Source: JAWKOK01 sp963765875 (GTDB taxonomy: Bacteria > Chloroflexota > Anaerolineae > Caldilineales > Caldilineaceae). Taken from it: 64,000 nucleotides of DNA. Position numbers and translations under genes: made by a program. The stretch lies in contig CAVXYK010000008.1 in NCBI GenBank assembly GCA_963765875.1, forward strand, positions 62,001 through 126,000, in the 5' to 3' direction. A model generated the notes under the pieces. The model had not been told where the DNA came from, ran no database searches, and saw nothing but the letters and a program-made list of their open reading frames with translations. Positions 63,784-64,000 of the stretch are shown piece after piece; the first letter of the stretch is position 1; every line of letters begins with the position of its first letter.

Positions 63784-64000
63784 GTGAACTCTCAACAGGC
63801 TGTCAAACGCGCCACAATCACAGATGTTGCTCGCCTGGCCGGTGTTTCGATTTCAACCGTCAGCCGTGTCGTCAACGAGACGGCTACGGTTGCTGAAGAA
63901 ACAGGCGAGCAGGTTCGCAACGCCATTGAGTTGCTGAACTACACACCGATGGCCGCGGCCCGGACGCTGGCGGGACATAAGACAAACACGATCGGTCTGT
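63784..64000 (+). CDS. LacI family transcriptional regulator, C-terminus cut by window edge
   Basis: 72 codons are visible from the GTG at 63784. The N-terminal helix-turn-helix is unmistakable: RATITDVARLAGVSISTVSRVVNE, with the hinge-helix region NYTPMAAARTLAGHKTNTIGL following. As a LacI-type protein it should bind palindromic operators with a central CG and release them, or bind them, on sugar binding. The two operator-like sites at 63548 and 63722 lie between this gene and the DapA-family gene, so it probably regulates itself. There is no strong Shine-Dalgarno; the frame is open to the end of the window. Confidence 0.88.
   Translation, partial: MNSQQAVKRATITDVARLAGVSISTVSRVVNETATVAEETGEQVRNAIELLNYTPMAAARTLAGHKTNTIGL

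Noticed and set aside
1..64000. tRNA, rRNA, CRISPR arrays, riboswitches
   Set aside because: No T-loop wording outside coding sequence, no regularly spaced direct repeats with unique spacers, and no recognisable riboswitch core was found by reading; a covariance search was not possible.
1..64000. Phage, integrase or insertion-sequence genes
   Set aside because: No transposase, integrase, portal, terminase or toxin-antitoxin motif appears in any convincing frame; only non-coding repeat elements are seen.

Overview
This 64 kb window is a dense, mostly single-copy bacterial chromosome segment with moderately high GC. It has no rRNA, no tRNA that I can see, no CRISPR array, no transposase and no phage genes. 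The gene set points to a member of the Chloroflexota, probably near Caldilineae/Anaerolineae. The signs are a UPF0182 membrane protein, an EF-G-like GTPase with altered G motifs, lipoproteins, many S9 peptidases and sugar-catabolic enzymes, and at least one promoter that looks leaderless. This assignment is inferred from protein character, not from a search.

Layout. 1-9 kb: a secreted YWTD-type propeller (cut by the window edge), a processive GT2 glycosyltransferase, an EF-G-like GTPase, a thioredoxin-like [2Fe-2S] ferredoxin, a degenerate histidine-phosphatase/methyltransferase fusion and an acyl-CoA dehydrogenase. 9-17 kb: a SIS-domain sugar isomerase, YbaK, unknown membrane and lipoprotein genes, TrmI, and an operon of an unknown gene, GT4 and VanZ. 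17-28 kb: UPF0182 (one frameshift), HtrA protease, an Asp-box propeller, an aminotransferase and PepA. 28-33 kb: a decayed island holding a heme-protein gene and a subtilase broken into many frames. 33-41 kb: sigma factor plus membrane partner, dnaN (one frameshift), a zinc-ribbon/BON/LysM protein, an S9 peptidase and a clan GH-A-like protein. 41-52 kb: a 189-bp inverted-repeat element, an internally deleted sugar isomerase, an ABC-F ATPase, a Gfo/Idh/MocA oxidoreductase, oligopeptidase B (one frameshift), a second YbaK-family protein, a HhH membrane protein, a GST-like gene with an in-frame TGA, an MBL hydrolase, a small RTX-like protein and an internally deleted Rieske-ThDP gene. 52-64 kb: small membrane proteins, MgtC, DUF2461, an Eis-like acetyltransferase (one frameshift), two VOC proteins around an MFS carrier, then a sugar-related group (hydroxypyruvate isomerase, LysM protein, galactokinase, DapA-family aldolase, LacI regulator with two operator-like palindromes).

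Most transcription units end in very clear hairpins, often 20-27 bp and bidirectional between convergent genes. Intergenic spaces also hold at least four families of dispersed repeats.

The most interesting single observation is the glutathione S-transferase-like gene at 48909-49559. A well-placed Shine-Dalgarno and ATG are followed nine codons later by TGA exactly where the active-site Cys belongs. A hairpin with bacterial SECIS geometry follows at once, making it a candidate selenoprotein. Against this stands a caution: five conserved genes, including the essential dnaN, each carry one apparent extra base, so base-level errors in this assembly must be considered.
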